Shown here: piece after piece, positions 35,489-43,506 of the stretch | Layout of the letters: each line of letters begins with the position of its first letter | Numbering within the stretch: the first letter of the stretch is position 1 | Source: Sphaerisporangium perillae | GTDB lineage: Bacteria > Actinomycetota > Actinomycetes > Streptosporangiales > Streptosporangiaceae | Length of the DNA: 64,000 bases | Assembly (NCBI RefSeq): GCF_023276435.1 | Contig: NZ_JALLPO010000025.1 | Location: 62,001-126,000 of the forward strand | Direction of reading: 5' to 3' | Made by a program: the position numbers and the translations under genes | The notes under the pieces: generated by a model | Told to the model about the DNA's origin: nothing | Database searches by the model: none | What the model saw: only the letters and a program-made list of their open reading frames with translations

Positions 35489-35794
35489 TCACGCCTTGCC
35501 AGAGGGCCAGACAACCTCGGGCGGGGTGCCGGCATTGGGCGTCCGGATCGGGTGGGGGCGGGTGGCGGTGTACCAGGCGAGGAACAGGACGCCGAGGAAC
35601 ACCAGTCCGTAGAGGTCGATCCCGACCCCGGACGCTCCGAGCCCGGACGGACCGGCGAGCGCCTTCATGGCGGCGCACGTCAGGAACACCGGCGCTCCGG
35701 ACGCCAGCACGTGGAGCGACCGCGACCGTACCGCCAGTTCGGCGGCGACGAGGTCATCGCTCGCGTGCGCCACGGGGCGGCGCGACAGACTCAC
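35489..35794 (-). CDS. Small membrane protein, probably 5'-truncated
   Basis: 101 residues from GTG 35794. The annotated part has two hydrophobic helices (LHVLASGAPVFLTCAAMKAL and IDLYGLVFLGVLFLAWYTAT). The same frame stays open upstream and encodes a further good helix (GLLIAVLVTLLSCALQ) without any start codon until it meets the MITE-like palindrome at 35868. The natural N-terminus therefore seems to have been lost when that element inserted. No family recognised; it might be a pseudogene. Confidence 0.5.
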   Translation of the reverse strand: MSLSRRPVAHASDDLVAAELAVRSRSLHVLASGAPVFLTCAAMKALAGPSGLGASGVGIDLYGLVFLGVLFLAWYTATRPHPIRTPNAGTPPEVVWPSGKA

Positions 35795-35867
35795 CTGCAG
35801 CGCACAGCTGAGCAGGGTGACGAGAACGGCGATAAGAAGACCCGGTAGAGGTAAGATCGAACACCTG

Positions 35868-35937
35868 GAAAGTGCTCCTCGAACTGGTCAGATCAAATGC
35901 TTGGTCGCTTTGATTTCACCAGTTCAGGGGCACTTTC
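35868..35937. mobile_element. 70-bp palindromic MITE-like element
   Basis: Arms of 29-30 bases (35868-35897 and 35909-35937) match except for three substitutions and one extra base, around an 11-base loop. Ends read GAAAGTGC...GCACTTTC. It is AT-richer than its neighbours and cuts the upstream end of the membrane-protein frame. Looks like paired ends of an insertion sequence without the transposase. Region 35938-36206 shows no convincing gene. Confidence 0.55.
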
Positions 35938-36206
35938 TGCATGTAGTTGGACTAGTCGATCAAGTCTGCCGTGATTACTTGAGGCTAGGGCTTCAGGGGG
36001 TCGGCGCACCACCGGCCCCAATCGGAGCTTGGGTGGCCGCCACGCCAAGCGCATGATCCACCCGCCCAGTCCGGAGGGTCATGCGAGATGGACGGCGTGA
36101 TCCGCTCCGCCGAGGACTCGGGGGATGACCTCTTGTTCGATCTGGTTGTCGGTGAAACATTGCTTCTATACCTAATCGGCAGTTCCCGATCGAAATGGTG
36201 GGGATT

Positions 36207-36887
36207 ATGCGGGTCATCGGGGCGGGGTTCGGGCGTACGGGGACGCTTTCTCTCAAGACGGCTCTGGAGCGGCTCGGCTTCGGTCCCTGCCACCACATGA
36301 CGGAAGTGCTCCGGCGGCCGGGGCAGGTCCGGCGCTGGCTCGCCGTGGCCAAGGGAGAGTCCGCGGACTGGGACACCGTCATGGACGGCTACCAGTCATG
36401 CGTGGACTGGCCGGGCGCCGCGTACTGGCGCGAACTCGCCGAGCACTACCCCGAGGCCAAGGTCATCCTGAGCGTGCGGGACCCTCAGCGCTGGCTCGAG
36501 AGCATGAACGCGACCATCCTCAAGCAGCGTGAGCGGGGCTCGACGCTGTCCGGCAAGCTCATGATGCGGTTTTCGTCGCTACTGGGCACTGACTACGCCT
36601 CCTTCATCGCGATGACCGGACTGGTCGTCACGGGGCGCTCCTTCGGTGGTCGCATGGACGATCCCGAACACCTGTTGAAGACCTTCCGGGCGCACAACGA
36701 GGAGGTCAAGGCGGCGATCCCTCCGGAGCGGCTGCTGGTCTTCGAGGTCCGGCAGGGATGGGAACCGCTGTGCGGGTTCCTCGGGGTGGCGGTGCCCGAC
36801 GAGCCCTTCCCCCAGGTCAACGACTCGGCGGAGTTCCATGCCCAGGCCAGGGCCCGTGTCGCCCCACTGCTCCTACGGCGAAGCTGA
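36207..36887 (+). CDS. Sulfotransferase family protein
   Basis: 226 residues from ATG 36207 (RVIGAGFGRTGTLSLKTAL); an ATG at 36195 adds four residues. The N-terminal GAGFGRTGTLSLK is the PAPS 5'-phosphosulfate loop, and VILSVRDPQRWLESMN is the 3'-phosphate motif, both as in the bacterial Sulfotransfer_4-like proteins related to eukaryotic-type sulfotransferases. The acceptor is unknown; a glycan or small molecule is possible given the nearby clusters. No membrane segment. Confidence 0.85.
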   Translation: MRVIGAGFGRTGTLSLKTALERLGFGPCHHMTEVLRRPGQVRRWLAVAKGESADWDTVMDGYQSCVDWPGAAYWRELAEHYPEAKVILSVRDPQRWLESMNATILKQRERGSTLSGKLMMRFSSLLGTDYASFIAMTGLVVTGRSFGGRMDDPEHLLKTFRAHNEEVKAAIPPERLLVFEVRQGWEPLCGFLGVAVPDEPFPQVNDSAEFHAQARARVAPLLLRRS

Positions 36888-36945
36888 CCGGCCCGCGGCA
36901 CCGCCGCCGTACGTCCCCCCGCCCCAGGCCCCTCACCCGCCACCT

Positions 36946-37017
36946 TTGACCTTGTCTTTCTTGTGGGCTTATGCGGTATTCGCCGTTCATGGGCGGTTCT
37001 GGGGAATGTGAACGGCG
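36946..37017 (+). promoter_or_regulatory. Promoter and inverted repeat of the MFS gene
   Basis: TTGACC (36946-36951), 18-base spacer, TATGCG (36970-36975). Right after the predicted transcript start lies an inverted repeat with 9-bp perfect arms, CGCCGTTCA (36981-36989) and TGAACGGCG (37009-37017). It could be an operator or a leader hairpin in the roughly 130-base 5' UTR. Confidence 0.5.
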
Positions 37018-37111
37018 ATGAGAGAGTTGCGTACTTCCGGGATGGTCGCGCCCATGGTGAGGCGCGTCCGCCCACATGTAAATGATCAACGCACAAGGAG
37101 AGCTTTCCGAC

Positions 37112-38632
37112 GTGACGACGGTAACGACGTCCAAAGGCATCGGTCTCAGGTCGGAGCGCGGTCCGGTACTCGCCGCCATCATGCTCTGTACCGGCTTGGT
37201 GGCCCTCGACAGCACGATCATCGCGACGGCGGTCCCCTCGGTCGTCAGCGATCTGGGAGGGTTCTCCCAGTTCCCCTGGCTGTTCTCGATCTACCTGCTC
37301 ACGCAGGCGGTCACCGTGCCCCTGTACGGCAAGTTCGCCGACATCTTCGGACGCAAGCCGGTGATGTTCTTCGGGATCGCCGTCTTCCTTCTCGGGTCGG
37401 TGCTGTGCGGCATCGCGTGGAGCATGCCCGCGCTCATCGCCTTCCGCGCGTTGCAGGGCATCGGCGCGGGAGCCGTCCAGCCCATGAGCATCACGATGGT
37501 CGGCGACATGTACTCCGTCGAGGAGCGCGCACGCGTACAGGGTTACGTGGCCAGCGTGTGGGGCGTGTCCGCCGTGATCGGCCCCACCATCGGCGGGCTG
37601 TTCTCCGAGTACCTCTCCTGGCGCTGGATCTTCTTCATCAACCTGCCGCTCGGCGCCGTCGCCGCCTGGATGCTCGCCCGGCGGTTCAAGGAGCAGGTCA
37701 CCCGCAGCACCCACAAGATCGACTACCTGGGCGCGGTGCTGCTCACCGCCGGGTCCTCACTGATCATCCTCGGCCTGCTGGAAGGCGGGGTCGCGTGGGG
37801 CTGGGGATCGGCTCCCAGCCTGCTCATCTTCGCGGCCGGTCTGGTCATGGTCGCCGCCTTCCTGCTCGTGGAGCGCAGGGCGGTCGAACCCATCCTGCCG
37901 CTGTGGGTGTTCCGCCACCGCGTCCTCATCGGCGGCAACCTCGTCGGGCTGAGCGTCGGCGCGCTCATGATCGGGCTCACCTCCTACATCCCGACCTTCA
38001 CCGAGGGCGTGCTCGGCACCGGCGCCCTCGTGGCCGGCTTCGCCCTGGCCGCGCTCACCATCGGCTGGCCTCTCGCCGCGACCTTCTCCGGCCGCCTCTA
38101 CATGCGCATCGGCTTCCGCGACACGGCGCTCATCGGCAGCGGCGTGGTCCTGGCCGGCGTCGTCATGTGCGCTCTGCTCGGCCGGCAGGCACAAGTATGG
38201 GAAGTGGCGGCGGCCTGCTTCGTCGTCGGCGCCGGCCTCGGGCTCGCCTCCAGTCCGACGATGGTCGCCATCCAGTCCGTCGTCGGCTGGGAGCGCCGCG
38301 GCGTCGTCACCGCGACCAACATGTTCTGCCGCTCCATCGGCAGCGCGGTCGGGGCCGCCGTCCTCGGCGCCATCTCCAACGCCACGTTGTCCGACCGCTT
38401 CGCCCACCCGCCCGCGGCCCTGGCCGGCAAGCTGCCGAACAGCGTGGACGCCACGAGCCTCGTCCTCGGTGCCCAGGGCCCGGCCGCGCAGTCCGCCATG
38501 GCCTCCTTCGTCCGCAGGGCCCTGTACGACGCGAGCCACCACGTCTTCCTCGCCCTCCTGGTGGTCGCCGTCCTCAGCGTCGGCGCCTTCCTCCTCATGC
38601 CGAGGCGTACGGAAGAGCTCACCTTCGACTGA
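37112..38632 (+). CDS. MFS drug exporter, EmrB/QacA (DHA2) type
   Basis: 506 residues from GTG 37112, which has AAGGAG 11 bases upstream; ATG at 37082 has none. About 14 membrane helices. Motifs: LDSTIIATAVPSVVSDL (motif D1), GKFADIFGRKPVMFFG (motif A), RALQGIGAGAVQPM, GVSAVIGPTIGGLFSEYLSWRWIFFINLP (motif C and following). Probably exports drugs with proton exchange. No regulator gene is adjacent, but a promoter with an inverted repeat precedes it. Confidence 0.92.
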   Translation: MTTVTTSKGIGLRSERGPVLAAIMLCTGLVALDSTIIATAVPSVVSDLGGFSQFPWLFSIYLLTQAVTVPLYGKFADIFGRKPVMFFGIAVFLLGSVLCGIAWSMPALIAFRALQGIGAGAVQPMSITMVGDMYSVEERARVQGYVASVWGVSAVIGPTIGGLFSEYLSWRWIFFINLPLGAVAAWMLARRFKEQVTRSTHKIDYLGAVLLTAGSSLIILGLLEGGVAWGWGSAPSLLIFAAGLVMVAAFLLVERRAVEPILPLWVFRHRVLIGGNLVGLSVGALMIGLTSYIPTFTEGVLGTGALVAGFALAALTIGWPLAATFSGRLYMRIGFRDTALIGSGVVLAGVVMCALLGRQAQVWEVAAACFVVGAGLGLASSPTMVAIQSVVGWERRGVVTATNMFCRSIGSAVGAAVLGAISNATLSDRFAHPPAALAGKLPNSVDATSLVLGAQGPAAQSAMASFVRRALYDASHHVFLALLVVAVLSVGAFLLMPRRTEELTFD

Positions 38633-38841
38633 TCACGGCGGCCGGCCACTCTCCGGACCGTCCGTGACTGCGCCAATGCTCTGCTCTCAGCGGCAGCCGG
38701 CATGACATCCGTCCGGCCGGGAACGGTTTCAGATGATGAGCGGACTCCAACGTTCTTCACCGTCCGCCCCTCGCGGTGGCCGGTCATGGACGCCGAACAC
38801 CACGAGGGAAGAACACCGACCGCCCCGATAGGGGAGACACC

Positions 38842-39237
38842 ATGGCGATCTCTCTCAACCACACGATCGTCCCCGCACGAGACAAGCGCGCCTCGGCCGG
38901 CTTCCTCGCGGGCATCCTCGGCCTGCCTGTCGGCGAACCGATCGGCCCCTTCGTGCCGGTGCGCGTCGGGGAGCTGACCACACTCGATTTCGCCGACGCC
39001 GACTTCGCCGCCAGAGGCGTCAGTGAGATCGCCCCGCACCACTACGCGTTCGCCGTCGACGAGGCCGAGTTCGACCAGATCTTCGACAGGATCGTGCGGG
39101 CGGGCCTCGACTACTACGCCGAGCCCCACGAGCCCAAGCACTTCGGTGAGATCAACACCTCGCGCGGCGGGCGCGCGGTCTACTTCGACGATCCCGACGG
39201 CCACGTCATGGAGGTCCTGACCACCGCCACCTCCTGA
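38842..39237 (+). CDS. VOC-family (glyoxalase-like) protein
   Basis: 131 residues, GGGGAG 5 bases before ATG. A single vicinal-oxygen-chelate domain with two beta-alpha-beta-beta-beta modules: SLNHTIVPARDKRASAGFLAGILGL at the start and AVYFDDPDGHVMEVLT at the end. His at residue 7 or so, and Glu in VMEVLT, are candidate metal ligands. Could be a dioxygenase, lyase or drug-binding protein; its location after an exporter makes resistance conceivable but unproven. Confidence 0.85.
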   Translation: MAISLNHTIVPARDKRASAGFLAGILGLPVGEPIGPFVPVRVGELTTLDFADADFAARGVSEIAPHHYAFAVDEAEFDQIFDRIVRAGLDYYAEPHEPKHFGEINTSRGGRAVYFDDPDGHVMEVLTTATS

Positions 39238-39304
39238 TCCTGGCGGGAACCCGACTCCCTTACCGACGGTCGCCCGCGTGGTCGACGATGCCGTAGGCCA
39301 TCTG

Positions 39305-39346
39305 GGCTCGACGGCTCGACGGCTCGACGGCTCGACGGCTCGACGG
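39305..39346. repeat. 8-bp tandem repeat, five copies
   Basis: GGCTCGAC repeated five times perfectly, ending 6 bases before the stop of the leftward ATPase gene. Copy number is likely unstable. Confidence 0.9.
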
Positions 39347-39351
39347 CAATC

Positions 39352-39789
39352 CTACGAGCCGAGGGGCGCACCCGACCGTTCCCCGCACCACTGCCACGCG
39401 GCCCATACCGTCTTGCCGGTCCCGGTCTCGTCCGCGCTGTGGACGACACCCCACCGGTCCGAGAGCGCCTCGACGATGGCCAGCCCCCGGCCGTGGATGG
39501 CCTCCGGACTCAAGTCGAGGCGACGTGGGTCCTCCGGGCCGTGGTCGGTGACCCGTACGCACAGCTCTTCCGTCGTCGCCCACAGCGAGAGCCGTACCGG
39601 CGGCCTGCCGTACACGACGGCGTTGCCCAACAGTTCGCTGACCACCAGCACAAGGTCGTCGGCGAGTTGTGGCGGTACGCCCCAGCTCCGGCACGTGCCG
39701 CGCACCATGCTCCTGGCCTTCCCGACGATCGATGGCTCGCAGGGCAGGTCCCAGCACACGGTACGGAGACCGTCCGGAGTGGCGATCAT
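39352..39789 (-). CDS. RsbW-like anti-sigma/HATPase regulatory protein
   Basis: 145 residues from ATG 39789 with AAGGAG 5 bases upstream. A stand-alone GHKL ATPase domain: N-box VLVVSELLGNAVVYG, G1-type VTDHGPEDP and HGRGLAIVEALSDRWGV. In actinomycetes such proteins are encoded beside XRE/DUF5753 and DUF397 genes, as here, and are thought to act in developmental or antibiotic control. Divergent from the XRE gene across a 469-base region. Confidence 0.85.
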   Translation of the reverse strand: MIATPDGLRTVCWDLPCEPSIVGKARSMVRGTCRSWGVPPQLADDLVLVVSELLGNAVVYGRPPVRLSLWATTEELCVRVTDHGPEDPRRLDLSPEAIHGRGLAIVEALSDRWGVVHSADETGTGKTVWAAWQWCGERSGAPLGS

Positions 39790-39957
39790 CGAAGCTCCTT
39801 GTCGGAGGAGATGGGGGGATGTCTTCTGCCGCCCGTTCATACCGCCCTCTGACAGCGGCTCTCGTACCGGAAAGGCCCCGCCGCACAGCGCCGGCGAACG
39901 GCACGAATCACTCTTGTAAGCTCCACCACGGGATCGGACCTCCATCGTCCGTCTTAA

Positions 39958-39994
39958 GGAGGCCGTCCGGTGTACGCGCACCGCGACGGCCTCC
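39958..39994. terminator. Strong orphan hairpin in the divergent region
   Basis: GGAGGCCGTC-CGGTG-TACGCG-CACCG-C-GACGGCCTCC. It lies in the 469-base region between the ATPase gene and the XRE gene and follows no ORF. It could end a small RNA or insulate the two promoters. The rest of 39995-40258 is unusually AT-rich with no gene seen. Confidence 0.5.
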
Positions 39995-40258
39995 GCATTC
40001 AATGGACAGGGAACGCTGAATGACCTTCACCAAAAAGGCCATAGCGAGCCTTGTCGGGACATATAGCAAATTCTGCGATATTCCGAGGTCTACCCTCCCT
40101 CCAAGATGGCTTCGGTCGCATCGCCCGGCCGCGCGAGCAGCCTGTCCATTAGCATGCTGACAGGCGGGACTCGAAATCCGCAACAGACAAATCTCAATGC
40201 GGAAAATGTTCCGTTAGAGGAGAAAATACCTAACGCGCAATCTGGGCAGGATTACGAC

Positions 40259-41101
40259 ATGACAGGCAGTCCGACGGTCAAGCGGCGACGGCTTTCCCAA
40301 GAACTACGCCGGCTTCGCCTTCTAGCCGGATTCAACGTGACCGAGGCGGCGAAGCTGCTGGAGTGGGACCCCGCCAAGGTGACCAGGATGGAGCGTGGCC
40401 AGTGGAAGCTCCCCAGCATCCATGACATCCGCCTGCTACTCGATCTCTACGGAGTCACCGAAGACGACCGGCGTGAGGTGCTGGTCACTTTGGCCCGCGA
40501 GGCGCGTCAACGTGGATGGTGGGAGAAGTACCAGGACGTCTTCCGCAGCAGTCTTCCTGATTTCGAGGCAGGTGCCAGCGCCATCCGCACCTGGGAGATA
40601 GTGCTGATTCCCGGTTTGCTACAGACGGAACAGTATGCGAAGGCCGTCTGGCAGGCAGGGCAGGTACTCGATCAAGAACTCATCGAGCGTCATGTAACAG
40701 CCCGCCTCACCCGGCAGCAGGTGCTCGTCCGGGAGAATCCGCCCTCGTTCTTGGCCCTCATCGACGAGGCGGCGTTGCGGAAGCGGATCGGCGGAGCGGA
40801 AGTGATGCGCGGGCAGATCCATAAACTCATCGAGATGGCGGCTCGCCCCAACATCACCATCCAGATAGTCCCCGACTCGGCAGGTGCTCATCCGGCCCTG
40901 GAAGGCGCCTTCGTCATCCTGGACTTCCCCGAAGATCCCAGCCTGGTTTACACGGTCACCACCACTGACAGCCTCTGGCTGGAGAAGCCCTCGGAGTACC
41001 AGCGCTATAGCTTTATTTTCAGTCATGTGATGACATCGGCCCTGTCACCTGACGAGTCGGTGCGACATATGACAGCACTGGCGAACCTACTCGAGGGATG
41101 A
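40259..41101 (+). CDS. XRE regulator with DUF5753 domain
   Basis: 280 residues from ATG 40259 (GCAGG upstream). N-terminal helix-turn-helix (SQELRRLRLLAGFNVTEAAKLLEWDPAKVTRMERGQ), then the DUF5753 ligand/peptide-binding domain: WEIVLIPGLLQTEQYAKAV, FLALIDEAALRKRIGG, ITIQIVPDSAGAHPALEGAFVILDF. Member of the large actinomycete family that partners with DUF397 proteins and an RsbW-like ATPase; all three are here. Likely acts on differentiation or secondary metabolism. Confidence 0.9.
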   Translation: MTGSPTVKRRRLSQELRRLRLLAGFNVTEAAKLLEWDPAKVTRMERGQWKLPSIHDIRLLLDLYGVTEDDRREVLVTLAREARQRGWWEKYQDVFRSSLPDFEAGASAIRTWEIVLIPGLLQTEQYAKAVWQAGQVLDQELIERHVTARLTRQQVLVRENPPSFLALIDEAALRKRIGGAEVMRGQIHKLIEMAARPNITIQIVPDSAGAHPALEGAFVILDFPEDPSLVYTVTTTDSLWLEKPSEYQRYSFIFSHVMTSALSPDESVRHMTALANLLEG

Positions 41102-41107
41102 ACGTCA

Positions 41108-41311
41108 ATGGATCAGGGCATCAGAGGTCTCACCTGGCGCAAGAGCACTCTGAGCGGAGCCAACAACGACAACTGTGTCGAGGTGGCGGACCTCCCGGGC
41201 GGCGGGCGGGCCGTACGGGACAGTAAGTACCCGAGTGGGCCGATGCTGACGTTCACCTCCGGCGCGTGGCGGGCGTTCGTCCACGACGTCAAGCGTGGCG
41301 GCATCCGCTGA
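41108..41311 (+). CDS. DUF397 protein
   Basis: 67 residues, starting 6 bases after the XRE gene's stop. Contains the family signature LTWRKSTLSGANNDNCVEVADL, AVRDSKYPSGPMLTFTSGAWRAFV. DUF397 proteins are small partners of the preceding XRE/DUF5753 regulators. Confidence 0.92.
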   Translation: MDQGIRGLTWRKSTLSGANNDNCVEVADLPGGGRAVRDSKYPSGPMLTFTSGAWRAFVHDVKRGGIR

Positions 41312-41336
41312 TTCCAGGCACCGTCCAGGAGAACCT

Positions 41337-41504
41337 GTGTCCGCGACGACCACCATCACGATCGACGCCCCGGTCGCGACCCTGATCAACGTGTTCACCG
41401 TCCAGCCCGACCGCCGGCGCGAGCTCGTCGACCTGCTGGTCTGCGCCACCGAGGAGGTCATGCGGACCGGGACCGGGCGGCGTACCGCCATGACCTTCGT
41501 CTAG
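41337..41504 (+). pseudogene. Truncated antibiotic-biosynthesis-monooxygenase-like gene
   Basis: GTG with AGGAG 5 bases upstream. The first 44 residues (ITIDAPVATLINVFTVQPDRRRELVDLLVCATEEVM) match the start of ABM-domain proteins, usually about 100 residues or more. After RTGTG the sequence loses similarity and stops at 55 residues. The stop TAG overlaps the -10 element of the next gene. Confidence 0.65.
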
Positions 41505-41513
41505 GCTCCGCCC
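41502..41513 (+). promoter_or_regulatory. Leaderless -10 element of the pentapeptide gene
   Basis: TAGGCT (41502-41507), then 6 bases, then ATG. No ribosome site. Confidence 0.5.
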
Positions 41514-42197
41514 ATGCCCTCGCCTACCTCCAGCACCCGGTCCGGCACGTTGAAGGAACCGAGCCGGCCGAAGGTGAAGGCGGCCTTGACCAGGGCGGAG
41601 TTGCCCGAGCACGACCTCGTGGACGACGCGACGTGCCGGTCTCTCGAGTACAAGGCCATCGACCTCTCGTTCCGCGACACCGACGCGGCCGAGTTCGAGG
41701 GCTGCCGCTTCATCGAGACGGGGTTCTCCGGTACGAGGATGCGACGGGGCGGCTTCTCCGATGTGGACCTCCAGCGATGCGATCTCTCCAACATGGTCGC
41801 CACCTCGTCGACCATGCATCGGACCTGGGTCAGCGCCGGACGGCTGACCGGCATGACGTGGTCAGAGTGCGCGTTCCGCGACGTCCTGGTCGAGGACTGC
41901 CGGGTCAACCTGGCCGGATTCAGATTCTCGACGTTCAAGAACACCGTCTTCCGCGACTGCGACATGCGGGAGGTCAACTTCCAGAACGCGGATCTGCGGG
42001 GGGTCAGATTCGAACGCTGCGACCTGACGGGTGCCCAGTTCTCAGGCGCCCAGATGGCAGGCGCACGCTTCGCCGACTGCGTGCTGCTGGGGATCGGCGG
42101 CGTGACCAGCCTCGCGGGCGTCATCATCAAGGCCCGGGACGCGCAGGGACTGGTCTACAGCTTGGCGAGCGCCATGGGCATCGTCATCGAGAACTGA
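41514..42197 (+). CDS. Pentapeptide-repeat protein
   Basis: 227 residues. Right-handed beta-helix repeats of the A(D/N)LXX kind from about residue 45 to 190, e.g. FEGCRFIETGFSGTRMRRGGFSDVDLQRCDL and VNFQNADLRGVRFERCDLTGAQFSGAQMAGARFADC. Such proteins can mimic DNA or bind targets such as gyrase; function cannot be inferred from sequence alone. Probably leaderless. Confidence 0.88.
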   Translation: MPSPTSSTRSGTLKEPSRPKVKAALTRAELPEHDLVDDATCRSLEYKAIDLSFRDTDAAEFEGCRFIETGFSGTRMRRGGFSDVDLQRCDLSNMVATSSTMHRTWVSAGRLTGMTWSECAFRDVLVEDCRVNLAGFRFSTFKNTVFRDCDMREVNFQNADLRGVRFERCDLTGAQFSGAQMAGARFADCVLLGIGGVTSLAGVIIKARDAQGLVYSLASAMGIVIEN

Positions 42198-42409
42198 CCC
42201 GGTGATCCAACAGTCCCGACCAGGTGGGCACTCCACCTCCGTCCGCCGCGAATCCTCTTCTGCGATCAGATCAGATCAACCACGGTTTCGACCGGAATCG
42301 GCAGCATGCCGGACCACCGTGTCGATCGCCTCACCGCGGCCGTAACGACACGGGCCCCGGCAGGGGCCCACCGCGCGCCGCACGAGGATGCGTACGGCAG
42401 GCTGGTGGC

Positions 42410-43351
42410 ATGAAGCTGTTTTCGCCGGTCCCACTGGCCGAGTGGCAGAACACCAAAGAGACGCTGCACCGTTTCCTCCAGGTGGTGGGCAAGATCCGGC
42501 TCGCCGCCGGGGTGCGGCGCAACCACTGGTGGAACGCCCCGTTCCACCTGACCGGGCGCGGCCTGACCACCCGCCCCATGGGGCAGGCAGACGGCAACCC
42601 GATCTTCACCATCGACTTCGACTTCGCCGGCCACCGGCTCGACATCGCCAGGCTCGACGGCAAGGCGGTCTCGTTTCCCCTGTACGGGCGGTCGGTGGCG
42701 TCGTTCTATGAGGACACCATGCAGGCGCTGGCCGACCTGGACATACACCTGCGCATCGACATACCGCGGCCGTTCGACCTGCCCGACTCCGAGCGGCCGT
42801 TCGCCGAGGACACCGAGCACGCGACCTACGAACCCGCCATGGTCACCCGCTACTGGCAGGTCCTGAGCCAGGTCAACCTGCTGCTGGAGGAGTTCGCCGC
42901 GAGCTACTCAGGAAAGATCAGCCCGGTGCACCACTTCTGGCACACGTTCGACATCGCCTGCACCCGGTTCTCCGAGCGCCACGTCGACCCCTCGCCCGAC
43001 GCCGATCCGGTGACCCGCGAGGCGTACTCCCGGGAGGTGATCAGCGCGGGGTTCTGGTTCGGCGACGACACCTTCCCCGAGCCGGCCTTCTACTCCTACA
43101 CCGCCCCCGAGCCTGAAGGGCTGGAGAACGAACCCCTGCTGCCGCCGGCCGCCCAGTGGACGGCGCGAGGCGGGAGCCACCTGGCGGTGCTGCGCCACGC
43201 CGATGCCCGCGCCGACACCGATCCGCACGCCGCGGTGCTGGCGTTCTACGAGAGCGCCTACCGGGCGGGGGCTCGGCGCGCCGGATGGGACGTCGCCCGG
43301 CTGGCCTGCCCGGGTGGCATCACCGACCCGCTACTGCGTGTCAAAGCGTGA
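42410..43351 (+). CDS. DUF5996 family protein
   Basis: 313 residues from ATG 42410. Family signatures WQNTKETLHRFLQVVGKIRLA, RNHWWNAPFHLTGRGLTT, KISPVHHFWHTFDIACTRFSERH, EVISAGFWFGDD and PEPAFYSYTAPEP. Biochemical function unknown. The longer frame upstream to 42224 looks non-coding. It precedes the reductase gene by 156 bases. Confidence 0.85.
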   Translation: MKLFSPVPLAEWQNTKETLHRFLQVVGKIRLAAGVRRNHWWNAPFHLTGRGLTTRPMGQADGNPIFTIDFDFAGHRLDIARLDGKAVSFPLYGRSVASFYEDTMQALADLDIHLRIDIPRPFDLPDSERPFAEDTEHATYEPAMVTRYWQVLSQVNLLLEEFAASYSGKISPVHHFWHTFDIACTRFSERHVDPSPDADPVTREAYSREVISAGFWFGDDTFPEPAFYSYTAPEPEGLENEPLLPPAAQWTARGGSHLAVLRHADARADTDPHAAVLAFYESAYRAGARRAGWDVARLACPGGITDPLLRVKA

Positions 43352-43506
43352 CCGCCGGGCGCCCACCTTTGAGCCGTCGAGTCTTGATCCATCGAGGTTG
43401 ACACGAGCTGTCGCCGATGTGGACGATCCTCCGCGATCATCGACAGATCATCCGAATGCGGTACGGCCAAGTCGTCCCATCGGACGCGTCATGGGAGGCT
43501 CGGCGG

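Noticed and set aside
42224-42409. N-terminal extension of the DUF5996 protein
   Set aside because: 62 extra residues of low-complexity sequence without similarity; the family begins at the ATG at 42410.
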